A DNA stretch of 64,000 bases. It comes from Brachypodius melanocephalos (taxonomy: Eukaryota > Chordata > Aves > Passeriformes > Pycnonotidae). The position numbers were made by a program, and so were the translations under genes. This document shows, piece by piece, positions 44,601 through 52,144 of the stretch. The notes under the pieces are model-generated. The model worked only from the letters and a program-made list of their open reading frames with translations. It was not told the DNA's origin and did not search any database. The stretch covers positions 7,532,258-7,596,257 of the forward strand of contig VZSR01003798.1 in the NCBI GenBank assembly GCA_013398615.1, given 5' to 3'. Within the stretch, counting starts at the first letter, position 1. Every line of letters starts with the position of its first letter.

Positions 44601-47600
44601 TCAGGTAAAGCAAAATTTACATTTTTCTTGTGTCTGCATATTTGTGAGGCAGGGGAAGGAGGAAAGAAAGTGGCTTTGCATGGCACCAGGAAGAAGGGTA
44701 GGAAAGAAAGAGAAAATGTATAAACACATGAGAATTGGGGGAAGAAAATGAGGCTCTTCTGTTTTGAAAATACAGTGTATATCTTAGTGAAGCCAGTTTA
44801 GTACAAAATGCGATGTTCAAAGTAGGATCAGAAGGCAGAGAATTGTCTGAAGAAAATCTTCCAATCTTCTAGGGTTATGCCTTAGGCTGGGCCTGGAGGG
44901 GTTTACACAGCCTCTGTTGCCAGCTTGATGTGGCTGACCCCAACTACCTGTGCCACAGAGGTCATATCAAATGCCATATCATTTCTGAAGTAGTCATGAA
45001 ACAATAATTTCTTCATTTCAGTAGTGAATTTTTCATAGAAGAAAGCACTAACATTATGTACAGCAGGCAATCTTGGGCTCTGATACACTTCTTGAGATCA
45101 GGAGGTAAATAAACCAATGTAAATTATGGTGCACACACATATTTGTTGATGAGATGTATAGTATTTGAAAACAGTGTACATTTGTACAATACTAAATTTC
45201 AGTTCCCTCTCTTATCTAAGGCAACAGGGAGTGTTTCACTTTTGCATGAGCGTGCAGGATTGTGAGATCTGCATGTTGAAACAAAATTGTGGTTTGTTTA
45301 AAACTGAAACCTCTTTTCCCCAGGTTTAGTAATATGCCAGTAGAAATGAATTGTTCTCAATGCAATGCAAAGGCAAGAAGCAAAAAAAAAAAACCCAAAC
45401 CCACAACCCTCCCCAAACAGTTCCCAAGCTGCAAAGCTCAATACAAAATTATACAGAGCAAAGTGAAGTCCGCATACAATGTCAATATCCAAGAAAATGT
45501 CACTTTCTGAGGTAAGGTCGCTTTTACCATCCCCTAAATAGAAACTGTGGCTAGAAAATCAACTTTCAGAGGTAAAAATAAGGAAATACACTCTTGTTGA
45601 ACTTATCACTCCCTGAAACTTCTTATTCTTCATACTTAGTCAGTCTAAATGACAGTGAGAAAAAACTAAATCTTAAGATAAATAAAATCCATGAAAAATC
45701 AAGGTCTGTTCAGAAAGACAACTTCCTCCATTAAGACAGTCTGTACATCTGTATATAGCCAAGATAGAAAGCTTCTTGTCAGAATGCATTTCAGATCATT
45801 AAGAGAAGGGTTTATAAGTGCTTTAAAATTTTTTTTAACCATTATTCCCCACAAATTTTGTATTAGTCAGTCTGAGGCCTACATACCACACTTTTTATAT
45901 GTGGTTTCTGGTTTTTTCCAGATTCATGTATTTTTTCAGACTTTTTTTTCAGATTCATATATAGTGTGGTTTGCATAATCGCATTCTGACACACTTCTCT
46001 TTCCTGTTTGTTCAGCAGGAAGTTGGAGAACCAATGCTAGAGAGACATCAAACTCATGTAACCCACAGTGTCTTCACCACTTCTCCTACAGCATATGATA
46101 AGGAACACAGAACTGCTTCTCCAGAGGGCAGAGATCAAGAAAGAAAAGAAAAATTAGGTATGTTTAATTCCATGAACCCTTTTTCCCCCAGCTAAATGTA
46201 TAGTATTTAGTCTGGATTCCAAAACGGCTATTGAGGTAACCTCACTTTCTCTTTAAATGTAGTCTTCAAATCATATCTGTAAATGTTGGGGTGAACAGAT
46301 GAAATTTTAAATTATTGATTAATCTCTGTAAAGAAAGTTAAAGTAGATCAAAATCAGCATAAGAGATGATCTACTGTAATTTTTAAAACTTATTAATTAA
46401 TCTTTGTAAAAAAGAGAAACTAGATAAAAAGCAGCATATGACATGACTTATTGTAAAAATTGTTAATGGACAGGTACAATAATTCTATATTTCTTCAGAT
46501 GAAGCTGCTTAGTTATGCTGAATATCTGATATTAAAGCTTAGTTTTAGCATTTCTAAAGGATATTTTTATCCACAATTTCAAGGTTTTAGTGTTGCAATG
46601 GTAGAAACCACCAATCAGTTACTTTTCTGCTGTGCTAGTTAAAATTAAGGAAATTTACTGTTAAGGGAACAAGGCAATCTCAAGAAGTCTCTTACAACAT
46701 AAAGGTTTATGTAATTCTGCAAGTTATGGCTCAGATCATTAAAAAAGTAAAAATGTTACCTTAAAAAAAAGTTCACACTGAAGCAGAAAACAGTGCCTGT
46801 GCAGCTGCACAAACAGAAGTTTGCTGCCATTCAGCTCCACCATGTCTAATATTAAAATGCTTAATTCCTCTATGAAGTAAAAAATATTACCATATTAGAA
46901 TCAAGTTTTTTACTTATCAGAAAAATCAACTGGAAATGCCTCAAGAAATTTGAGGAAGCATAAATATCGAAGATCTTCCTATGATAGTCTTTTAGAGTAG
47001 GATTTACTTATAAATGTAGAAAATAAAAAATGTTTTTGAAAATAATTTACTGTAACACCAGTTTTTCTCTAGGCTGCAAACAACATTGCAATTTTAACCT
47101 TCGCTTTTAGCTGTTACAGCCTGTATCAAGATTTTGGCACCCCAGAATTTCAGTATTAGTAAACCCTCGAAAAAAGCAATCTTGTATTTAAGTGTGCAAG
47201 AGCCTTGTTTTTCATTTCGTGTCAGAATCTGGATTCAGAACTTATAGATCAAGAGTTAAACATTTTAAAAAAGTCTAAACTTTTTAGAAACTTCAAAAAA
47301 ATCTATCGGAGGCTGGAATGAAATTCAAGCTTAATGAATTAATAATGATTCAGCAAGAAGAGATGGAAAAGGAGATGGATGTTTGTTTATAATCAATATC
47401 TCTTTATTACAGGGACTCCACTTTCATCGATACAAAGGCCTGTGCTTAAAAGACAAGCACGGGTAGATCATAGCTTTGATACAACAGAAGACCCTTGGGT
47501 TAAAATTTCTGACTGCATAAAAAGCTTATTTAATCCTACCATGAGTGAAAACAATGTCCATTTAGATTTGCAACCTGGCATGGACAAAAAAAAAGAGAAT

Positions 47601-50600
47601 CAAAATCGAAGCAGCTCAGAGACAGTTCTGAAGAAATCAGAATCAGAATTAGTCGGTTCCAAAGTGCTAAAATCAGATGAAAATGACAGTGTGAAAAAGG
47701 GTCCTCCTGTTGCACCCAAGCCCACCTGGTTCCGCCAAAGTCTGAAAGGATTGAGGAAAGCAAATCCAGATCTAAAACCACAGGCAGATCAAAGTCCTCC
47801 CAACCATGGCAGTATTTCCAGCAAAAACCTGCAATCCAACTTATCACGTGTGTCTCCTGGAGGATCATCAATAAAACAAAGAATAAGCTCATTTGAATCC
47901 TTGAGTGCTCCACATTCACCTGAAAACCCCCCTCGAAGGTTGAGCCTAAAACCATCGGTGCAGAAAGAACCTTCTCCCACTGCAGCAGGGGCAGAGGCAG
48001 CTCCAGCCTGTTCAAACCAACCCTTCCTCCAACATCATGAAAACAGCCATCAAGAGCCACCTGTGGCTGTGGCCACAAAGAGCCTGGATAGATCTTCCTC
48101 TCACAGGGAGGGCATTGCATCCAGCTCAGAGAAAAGCAGCAATGCCAGCACTGAAAAATCATCAAGTCTCTTAACTCCAGGAGCCATTGCAAACTCCCAT
48201 CTTGTGTCAGTAGCAAAGGCACACAGCCTAAGGTCACGAAGCTTCCCACTTACTGCTGCCCAGGCTTGTGAGATAATGAAGCCATATGATGAGAAGTGTA
48301 GCAAAATCTATTCCATCAGCAGCCAGGTGTCATCTGCTTTGATGAAATCATTGCTTTGCCTTCCTCAGTCCCCAGCCTCTTCTGGAAACCCTGCATGGGA
48401 AACCCTGGACATGGTGTCTCAGTCCTCCATGGAGGAGGATGGGGCTTCCATCTCACCTGCGAGTGAGAATCATCACCTGGACACCGGGTTTTCCCTAAAG
48501 TAAGAGACCATATTTAAAACTCAGATTTACAGATCAGCATTGCTGAGGAGCTGCACTGATTCACTGACAGATTAAAGTTCTAAGGTAGCAGCACAGAGAA
48601 ATAGAGTACAGACTAAGTTAAGAACTTTTTAGAGCACGAAGGCTAAATGACTTATGACTGTTAATTTTGGTTTTAATTTGCATTATATATGTACATGCAT
48701 ATTTCAAACATCCTCCTGTTTAAGGAGCATTATTTCTAGAATCTCCATGATAAAGCAGATTTAAGTGTCTTTGCCTGAGGGCATGAGATTTTTCTTATTC
48801 TTTTATGCAATGGATTCTACTTCCTTTAAGTTAACACAATTAATTTCCATTTGCCCACATTTATAATAGTCGTAGGAGTTACAACCTGAATTACATGCTA
48901 ATAAGATGAAAAGATGACTGCTTCAAAATTGCCTTTTGCTTTAGTGGGTATGTCCTCTTACAGCTCAATGTTTCTTTTTCATTCTTGTCACAATGGGACA
49001 GCCTGTCGGAGCTGAGAGAATACACAGTGAGCCTGGCAGACAAAGGGAAGGAGGAAGATAAAGAGGAACAGGGCTCTCCTCAAGCATCCGGTGTGTTCGG
49101 GCAGTCAGTCATCTCTCTGCTTTCCCCTGAGGAGCTGGCAAAGCTTATAGAGGAAGTCAAAGCCCTAGATGAAGAAACTTTAAAGGTAAACCTGCCCTTT
49201 TTTTTGTATGTGCTTTTCAGAAAGCTGTAGAGTGAATGTGTCTGGTTAATCTTTGCAACTTAATATTATGCTTATGCCACTAAGTCTCATTAGAAAATAC
49301 ACAACAGACTTTCCAATCATTGTGACGTATCTTTTGGGAAGTTCTTGACTTTATTCCTTTCTCTGCCTAGGAATTTGATGATATTCATGTTACAGTTTTG
49401 CATAAAGAAGAAGATACTGGGCTTGGATTCAGCCTGGCAGGGGGCATTGATCTAGAAAACAAAGTGGTAACAGTAAGTAGCATCTTATAAAATACTCCCA
49501 AATCAAAGCTCTATCTAAAACTACATACCTTACTGGTTTTCTACTACAGTTTTTGGCTTTTAGATAATCAAAGCAGGCAGCTGTATTGATAGGGTTGGAA
49601 GGACCACAGTGGATGCAAACAGGTTCCTTCTGCACAGAGCTGCCTCTCCAGGTGTCTGGCAGCAGTGTCCTGCTTCCTTGGGCACCTCCTCCCCAACAGC
49701 TCTGAAAGCTGAACACACAGCCCTCGCAGGAAATAACCAACACCTTACTCATGTGCTTGTAGAGGACCATGCAGGGTGGTCTGGAGGAGTGGGGTGGGTG
49801 AATACACAACAAGGGGCTGGAAGTTACAGATAAGTCTCACACCTCCTTCCTCTCATGAGCAGAGCAGCAAGAGAGTCAGGAAGTAGAATATGCAAGGTAC
49901 ACAGTGTGGGCAGCACAGCTTTAGCCATCTGGTACCAGGGCCAAACTGCTCCCCTGACTTCTTGAGGAGGGATGTGCACAGGAAAACTTCTCCGTGCAGA
50001 TTCATTCAGTCCTCCATCCTGAAATGTGATAGAAGCAACTTATTCCTGGCAAGGAATGAAAAATGCACATTGTGTAAACTGTTAACTGAGGGATTTAGTG
50101 ACCTGTCCTTTTTTCCTCTTCCCTTGTTTGTGTGTGTGGTGACTGGGCTCTTGAATAGGTTCACAAAGTATTTCCCAATGGACTGGCCTGTCAGGAAGGA
50201 ACTATTCAGAAAGGAGATGAAGTACTCTCCATTAATGGGAAGTCTCTGAAAGGCGTGACTCACAGTGATGCCTCAGCAATCCTGCGACAGGCACGGCAAC
50301 CCAGACAAGCCGTTGTTGTCACTAGAAAACCCAAAGATGGAGAAAAAAATCCCGATGTTTCAGTCAGCTCTAGTACAACATCAATAGCAAGTGATGCCTC
50401 ACGAGAGTCTGGTAAGTTTGGTGGCATTATCTTGCAGCCCCCACTTGGTAAGTGTTTACTCATCCATCACCTGGAATTCAGATGTTCATAAAACCAGCAG
50501 TGGCTGCATGAATCTGTGAACCCTGATTAAAGACAGGACAGTTAATAAAACATTCCCAAAAGACACTGAAATATTTGAAATTACTTTACTGAAAAGGGAA

Positions 50601-51880
50601 AGAATTAATGGATTTCTAAAATAAAAGAACTTTAAAAACCCAAGCAAGTGTGATTCTCTGTATGAACTTCTGTAGATGTACAAAGATGGTTATTTTAGAT
50701 GGTTAATCTAATTGATGGTTATTTTAGAATGTTAATCTAATTGAAGGTATAATGACAACTCAGTCAACAGTGATTCTTTATTCTAATATTGTTACAAGAC
50801 TTGTTCTCCATGAAAGAGAATTTCAGTTTGAACAAACAATGTGCCATTGTTTGATATAGCAGGTGGCTACATCTGAAACACAGCAATGTCAGAGTTTTGC
50901 AGAATATTTCACTTTCAGAATAGTTTTGTGTTTTTGTTTGGTTTTGGTCTTTTTTCTAAAGTTTGATGTGGAGATCTGTAGCTTTATTTCCATACTGCAA
51001 TTTAGCAACCTTGTAGTCAGTAGCAACCTCATAACTAATACGAAGTCAAATATTTCCCTTAGATTTTGTTCATTTAATAGATTTTTATAATTCCAGTAAA
51101 TGTCTTACATTTCCATTTTCCCATTAATTCAAACATAACTTTCTTTCCCCAGCTTCCCAGAGGGCCTTAAAATGACAAAATAAGTAATTACAAGCTTTAG
51201 TTTTTCTCTTTCATTTGGCAGTTTATAAGACCTTCGCGAAGAATCCAAAAGTTAATTTTTCATAACAGATGTTTGAGGTTTTTAGACTGTGTGCTGTCCA
51301 TGTGGTAACTTTCCATTTGTTTCCAGCCACTGGAGATACAATCTGCACTGTAACTCTACAAAAAACACCTGCTGGTTTAGGATTCAGTCTGGAAGGAGGG
51401 AAAGGCTCTATTCAGGGAGATAAACCCATCATCATCAACAGGATATTTAGAGGTAAACACACTCAACATGTTTCCAACTCGGACAGACTTGTAGGGTTCA
51501 TAACTGACTATGGAAATGTTCTTTTTTTTCAAATGCAGCATTATATTGTTCAGTGCCAGCAATTTGTTGCCTGCTGGGACCAGGTGGTTTATAGCAAACA
51601 TGTTGGTGATCCATTCACTAGTAAGTGAAAGATCCATTAGTTTCCTCCACAGAAAGAATTAAAGGAAATTAATTTTCTGTCCCCAGGGACTGCACTGGAA
51701 CAGAGCAGCCCTGTTGAACCTGGTGACGAGCTCCTACAAGTGCACACAACTGCCATGCAAGGACTCACTCGTTTTGAGGCGTGGAATGTAATAAAAGCAT
51801 TACCTGATGGGCCCATCACAGCCATCATCAAGAGGAAGAATTGCAGCTCTGTTACCAGCAAGTCATCCAAAACTCTGTAA
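26321..51880 (+). CDS. IL16: Pro-interleukin-16, four-PDZ protein (gene span)
   Basis: Spliced gene of 17 identified coding exons, about 3.86 kb of coding sequence, close to the roughly 1,330-residue long human form. In mammals the large precursor is a cytoplasmic and nuclear PDZ scaffold. Its C-terminal part, holding the last PDZ domain, is released by caspase-3 and secreted as a CD4-binding chemoattractant. Sequence evidence: a start exon with NAKTSDDGSSPDEK; PDZ1 with GLGFSIVGG; PDZ2 with VGLGIGLCS; proline-rich linkers (KPKPPPRKYFK, GPPVAPKP); PDZ3 with GLGFSLAGG; PDZ4 with GLGFSLEGG. Intron phases agree at every listed junction except one: between the exons ending at 26632 and starting at 36969 an exon of length 1 modulo 3 is missing. 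It lies tail to tail with STARD5. Differences from mammals in the caspase site, short-isoform start and C-terminus are given in the exon entries. Confidence 0.95.
26633..36630 (+). other. IL16: IL16 N-terminal intron region
   Basis: Ten kilobases between the start exon and the assembly gap. Human IL16 has coding sequence (including FLFPKACHQRARSNS) that should fall in this interval or in the gap; I looked for it in all frames and did not find it. One unassigned exon-like segment lies at 35045-35177. The remainder is AT-rich and shows nothing else recognisable. Confidence 0.6.
35045..35177 (+). other. Exon-like segment of unknown assignment
   Basis: A long T-run with TTTCCTTTAAG acceptor precedes a 133-base segment open in one frame (reads DSCLSPRDELLTLNVQ and ends NIMMAHK) that closes with AAA/GTAAGC. 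The open frame needs two bases from an upstream exon, but the IL16 start exon ends in phase 0 and would run into TAG at once. It therefore cannot simply be inserted in the IL16 chain. It may be an alternative exon, a noncoding RNA exon or chance. Confidence 0.25.
36631..36730. other. Assembly gap (100 N)
   Basis: Exactly 100 N, the conventional placeholder for a gap of unknown length. It is flanked on the right by a run of T, a usual cause of sequencing breaks, and lies next to a GC-rich stretch. It sits in the interval where an IL16 exon is missing. Confidence 0.98.
36920..37690. promoter_or_regulatory. GC-rich island around an IL16 exon
   Basis: This stretch is clearly richer in G and C than the several kilobases on either side and contains the IL16 exon 36969-37096. 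Such an island inside a gene can mark an alternative promoter, but I see no other promoter evidence and CpG enrichment was only judged by eye. It may only reflect GC-biased substitution. Confidence 0.25.
36969..37096 (+). CDS. IL16: IL16 exon, N-terminal region (SLSQQLDCPAG)
   Basis: Acceptor CCCTGGCAG; the first two bases (GT) complete a split codon and 42 codons follow, ending CCG/GTGAGT in phase 0. It reads ...RERQPPALQASRKSLSQQ then LDCPAGRAP, matching human TDRQPYSLCSNRKSLSQQ then LDCPAGKA. The first part is diverged and GC-rich, with alanine and proline gained compared with the human sequence. The preceding exon should end with one unpaired base, but no such exon was found upstream in the window. 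Confidence 0.88.
37097..38907 (+). other. IL16: IL16 intron before the PDZ1 region
   Basis: About 1.8 kb. The first 600 bases belong to the GC-rich island. An A-rich low-complexity run lies at 38175-38210. Long open frames on both strands in the GC-rich part are by-products of composition. Confidence 0.8.
38175..38210 (+). repeat. A-rich low-complexity run
   Basis: About 36 bases of A with scattered G (AAAGAAAG-type). No flanking target-site duplication or transposon body was recognised. Confidence 0.7.
38908..39018 (+). CDS. IL16: IL16 exon leading into PDZ1
   Basis: Acceptor TTCACAG, 37 codons, donor AAG/GTAAGA, phase 0 at both ends. It reads SRPSRSLSTAQLV and then QASVISNIVLMKGQGK, nearly the same as human (SRPTRSLSTAQLV, QASVISNIVLMKGQAK). 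The end forms the first strand of PDZ1. Confidence 0.93.
39411..39525 (+). CDS. IL16: IL16 exon, PDZ1 carboxylate loop
   Basis: Begins after TTAG with GLGFSIVGGKDSIYGPIG, continues YVKTIFPGGAAAADGRLQE and ends with one base of a split codon (G/GTAGGA). The GLGF signature forms the ligand carboxylate-binding loop of PDZ1. It is almost identical to human. Confidence 0.95.
39727..39800 (+). CDS. IL16: IL16 exon, PDZ1 GDEILELNG segment
   Basis: Two bases finish the split glycine, then DEILELNGESMHGLTH and YDALQKFK follow. The next human residue (Q of QAKKGLL) begins the next exon, so the expected end is AAG at 39800. The donor there is GTTATG, which is very weak. A consensus GTGAGT lies 51 bases further on, in frame (see findings). 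The following intron is only 90 bases. Confidence 0.85.
39891..40107 (+). CDS. IL16: IL16 exon, end of PDZ1 and linker
   Basis: Acceptor TTCTTTCTAG. It reads QAKKGLLTLTVRTSFSTPHS and a serine-rich linker containing LCQSLSSSTCITKENSSFSS, then the start of PDZ2 (RVIMEVTLNK). It ends with one base of a split codon before GTGAGT. It matches human QAKKGLLTLTVRTRL and CRSLSSSTCITKDSSSF. Confidence 0.93.
40108..41144 (+). other. IL16: IL16 intron inside PDZ2 region
   Basis: One kilobase of AT-rich intron with no other recognisable feature. Confidence 0.85.
41145..41262 (+). CDS. IL16: IL16 exon, PDZ2 core
   Basis: Completes E, then PGVGLGIGLCSIPYFQC and ISGIFIHTLSPGSVAHMDG, ending with AG of a split arginine before GTAGGA. 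GLGIGLCS replaces the usual GLGF loop, as in human IL16, where the same change marks PDZ2. Confidence 0.95.
41263..42443 (+). other. IL16: IL16 intron inside PDZ2
   Basis: 1.2 kb intron. It includes a short GGAA repeat near 42131-42147. No exon-like segment was recognised. Confidence 0.85.
42444..42576 (+). CDS. IL16: IL16 exon, end of PDZ2
   Basis: Acceptor TATCTGTCTAG. Reads CGDEILEINETSVQNTTL and NEVYAVLSHCDPGAVQ, then IIISRHPEPQ, donor CAG/GTAGCA in phase 0. It aligns with human CGDEIVEISDSPVHCLTL and NEVYTILSHCDPGPV. Confidence 0.95.
42577..43312 (+). other. IL16: IL16 intron after PDZ2
   Basis: About 0.7 kb AT-rich intron, nothing else recognised. Confidence 0.85.
43313..43400 (+). 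CDS. IL16: IL16 exon after PDZ2
   Basis: Reads VSEQQLKEAVAQAVESNRFG and KERHQWSTE, almost the same as human. It ends with one base of a split glycine before GTAAGG. The segment is predicted to be helical. Confidence 0.94.
43401..44128 (+). other. IL16: IL16 intron
   Basis: About 0.7 kb intron, nothing else recognised. Confidence 0.85.
44129..44604 (+). CDS. IL16: IL16 linker exon (KPKPPPRKYFK)
   Basis: Acceptor CTGACACAG. Two bases finish the split glycine and 158 codons follow, ending CAG/GTAAAG. It reads VRRLEVSWHGRHP, then RRAQRLMTRSSSDSSY, and later EILVRKPKSSKPKPPPRKYF, matching human KRLESSWHGRP, RRAQKVMIRSSSDSSY and EILVRKPMSSKPKPPPRKYF. The middle is diverged. Low-complexity serine and proline content suggests a disordered region with SH3-type ligand motifs. 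Confidence 0.93.
44605..46015 (+). other. IL16: IL16 intron
   Basis: About 1.4 kb intron with an A-run near 45384. No further exon was recognised. Confidence 0.85.
46016..46157 (+). CDS. IL16: IL16 linker exon
   Basis: Begins at a CAGCAG tandem acceptor, so the exon starts at 46016 or 46019 and the protein may carry one more or fewer glutamine. It reads EVGEPMLERHQTHVTHSVFT and EGRDQERKEKL, and ends with one base before GTATGT. Similarity to human is weak; the placement rests on phase and position. Confidence 0.8.
46158..47412 (+). other. IL16: IL16 intron before the short-isoform exon
   Basis: About 1.25 kb. It holds a 78-base imperfect tandem duplication (46303-46460). In mammals the short leukocyte transcript starts from an internal promoter near this region. 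Here an ATG at 47379 lies 34 bases before the next exon and is in frame with it. No TATA box or CpG cluster was identified. Confidence 0.7.
46303..46460 (+). repeat. 78-base imperfect tandem duplication
   Basis: Two neighbouring copies share the pattern TTAATCT(C/T)TGTAAA, then an AGATAAA/AGATCAAAA-type segment, then CAGCATA and ACT(G)TAATTTTT-like ends. The matching AATCT motifs are at 46321 and 46399, giving a period of 78. Confidence 0.65.
47413..48499 (+). CDS. IL16: IL16 large exon (prodomain of short isoform)
   Basis: The 1,087-base exon begins after ATTACAG, finishing a split glycine, and ends AA/GTAAGA. It reads VLKRQARVDHSFDTTEDPW and then VKISDCIKSLFNPTMSENN, against human LLKRQARMDYSFDTTAEDPW. 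In mammals the methionine of MDYSFDTT starts the short leukocyte precursor; here that codon is GTA (47463-47465), valine. Other landmarks are KKGPPVAPKPTWFRQSLKG (SH3/proline-rich), RISSFESL, RSFPLTAAQACE and SSQVSSALMKSLLCLP, all shared with human. The next in-frame methionine within the exon is at 47541 (MSENN). Confidence 0.95.
48500..49001 (+). other. IL16: IL16 intron
   Basis: 0.5 kb intron, nothing else recognised. Confidence 0.88.
49002..49185 (+). CDS. IL16: IL16 exon before PDZ3
   Basis: Acceptor GGGACAG. The split asparagine is followed by LSELREYTVSLADKGKEED, then SVISLLSPEELAKLIEEVKA and LDEETLK, donor AAG/GTAAAC. It is highly similar to human, which has LSELREYTEGL and SVISLLSSEELKKLIEEVK. 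The exon is probably helical and acidic. Confidence 0.94.
49371..49472 (+). CDS. IL16: IL16 exon, PDZ3 loop (GLGFSLAGG)
   Basis: 34 codons, phase 0 at both ends: EFDDIHVTVLHKEEDTGLG then FSLAGGIDLENKVVT. The donor is a perfect GTAAGT. It carries the GLGF loop of PDZ3. Confidence 0.95.
49473..50158 (+). other. IL16: IL16 intron inside PDZ3
   Basis: 0.7 kb intron, somewhat richer in G and C than its neighbours; open frames in it do not resemble proteins. Confidence 0.85.
50159..50411 (+). CDS. IL16: IL16 exon, PDZ3 end and caspase-site linker
   Basis: Reads VHKVFPNGLACQEGTIQKGD, EVLSINGKSLKGVTHSDA and ILRQARQPRQAVVVTRKP, then the linker NPDVSVSSSTTSIASDASRE. It ends with one base before GTAAGT. 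Human has MPDLNSSTDSAAS here, and caspase-3 cuts after the aspartate of SSTD to release mature IL-16. In this sequence that position is threonine (ACA, 50378-50380). The nearest aspartates are at 50354-50356 and at 50393-50395 (IASD followed by A). If cleavage occurs it must use another site. Confidence 0.95.
50412..51326 (+). other. IL16: IL16 intron before PDZ4
   Basis: 0.9 kb intron containing a 29-base tandem pair at 50685-50742. Nothing else recognised. Confidence 0.85.
50685..50742 (+). repeat. 29-base tandem pair
   Basis: GATGGTTATTTTAGA followed by a GTTAATCTAATT segment occurs twice in a row with one or two mismatches, a recent slippage or small duplication within the intron. Confidence 0.85.
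51327..51452 (+). CDS. IL16: IL16 exon, PDZ4 loop (GLGFSLEGG)
   Basis: Acceptor TTTCCAG. Reads TGDTICTVTLQKTPAGLG then FSLEGGKGSIQGDKPIII and NRIFR, ending with one base before GTAAAC. This is the start of the PDZ domain that makes up the secreted cytokine, very close to human. Confidence 0.95.
51687..51880 (+). CDS. IL16: IL16 last exon, end of mature cytokine
   Basis: Acceptor CTGTCCCCAG. Reads TALEQSSPVEPGDELLQVHT, TAMQGLTRFEAWNVIKALP and DGPITAIIKRKN, then a serine/lysine tail and TAA at 51878. Mammalian IL-16 has IVIRRKS at this place, and the RRKS stretch has been linked to CD4-dependent chemotaxis; here it is KRKN (51830-51841). The tail differs fully from the human one. Confidence 0.94.
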
Positions 51881-52117
51881 GAGGAGGGATTAGACTACTG
51901 CCAATATTCAAACAAAGGATTTTATTACTTGCAGGCTCTTGGCTGGCACAGCAAGATACTCAGAAAGCACCCGTGAGGAGTACACTGGATCTTACTGCCA
52001 GTTACAGAGAAAGCTGTCTGGGATTAACTAAAATGATTCTTATTTCAACCTTCAGAAAGAGATGTTACAAAGCCTGTAATTATAAAATAATGACTTTGTT
52101 AATAATATACTGGTTGT

Positions 52118-52123
52118 AATAAA
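52118..52123 (+). terminator. IL16: IL16 poly(A) signal
   Basis: AATAAA about 240 bases after the IL16 stop, in an AT-rich stretch with GT-rich sequence (ATATGTG) right after it. This would give a 3' untranslated region of about 260 bases. Confidence 0.65.
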
Positions 52124-52144
52124 ATATGTGACAGCTACAGTACT

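Noticed and set aside
47536..48249. 237-codon minus-strand frame
   Set aside because: Antisense shadow of the large IL16 exon.
49560..49640. Possible chicken repeat 1 (CR1) fragment suggested by GGGTTGGAAGGACC
   Set aside because: Only a short match; no CR1 3' end or longer similarity seen.
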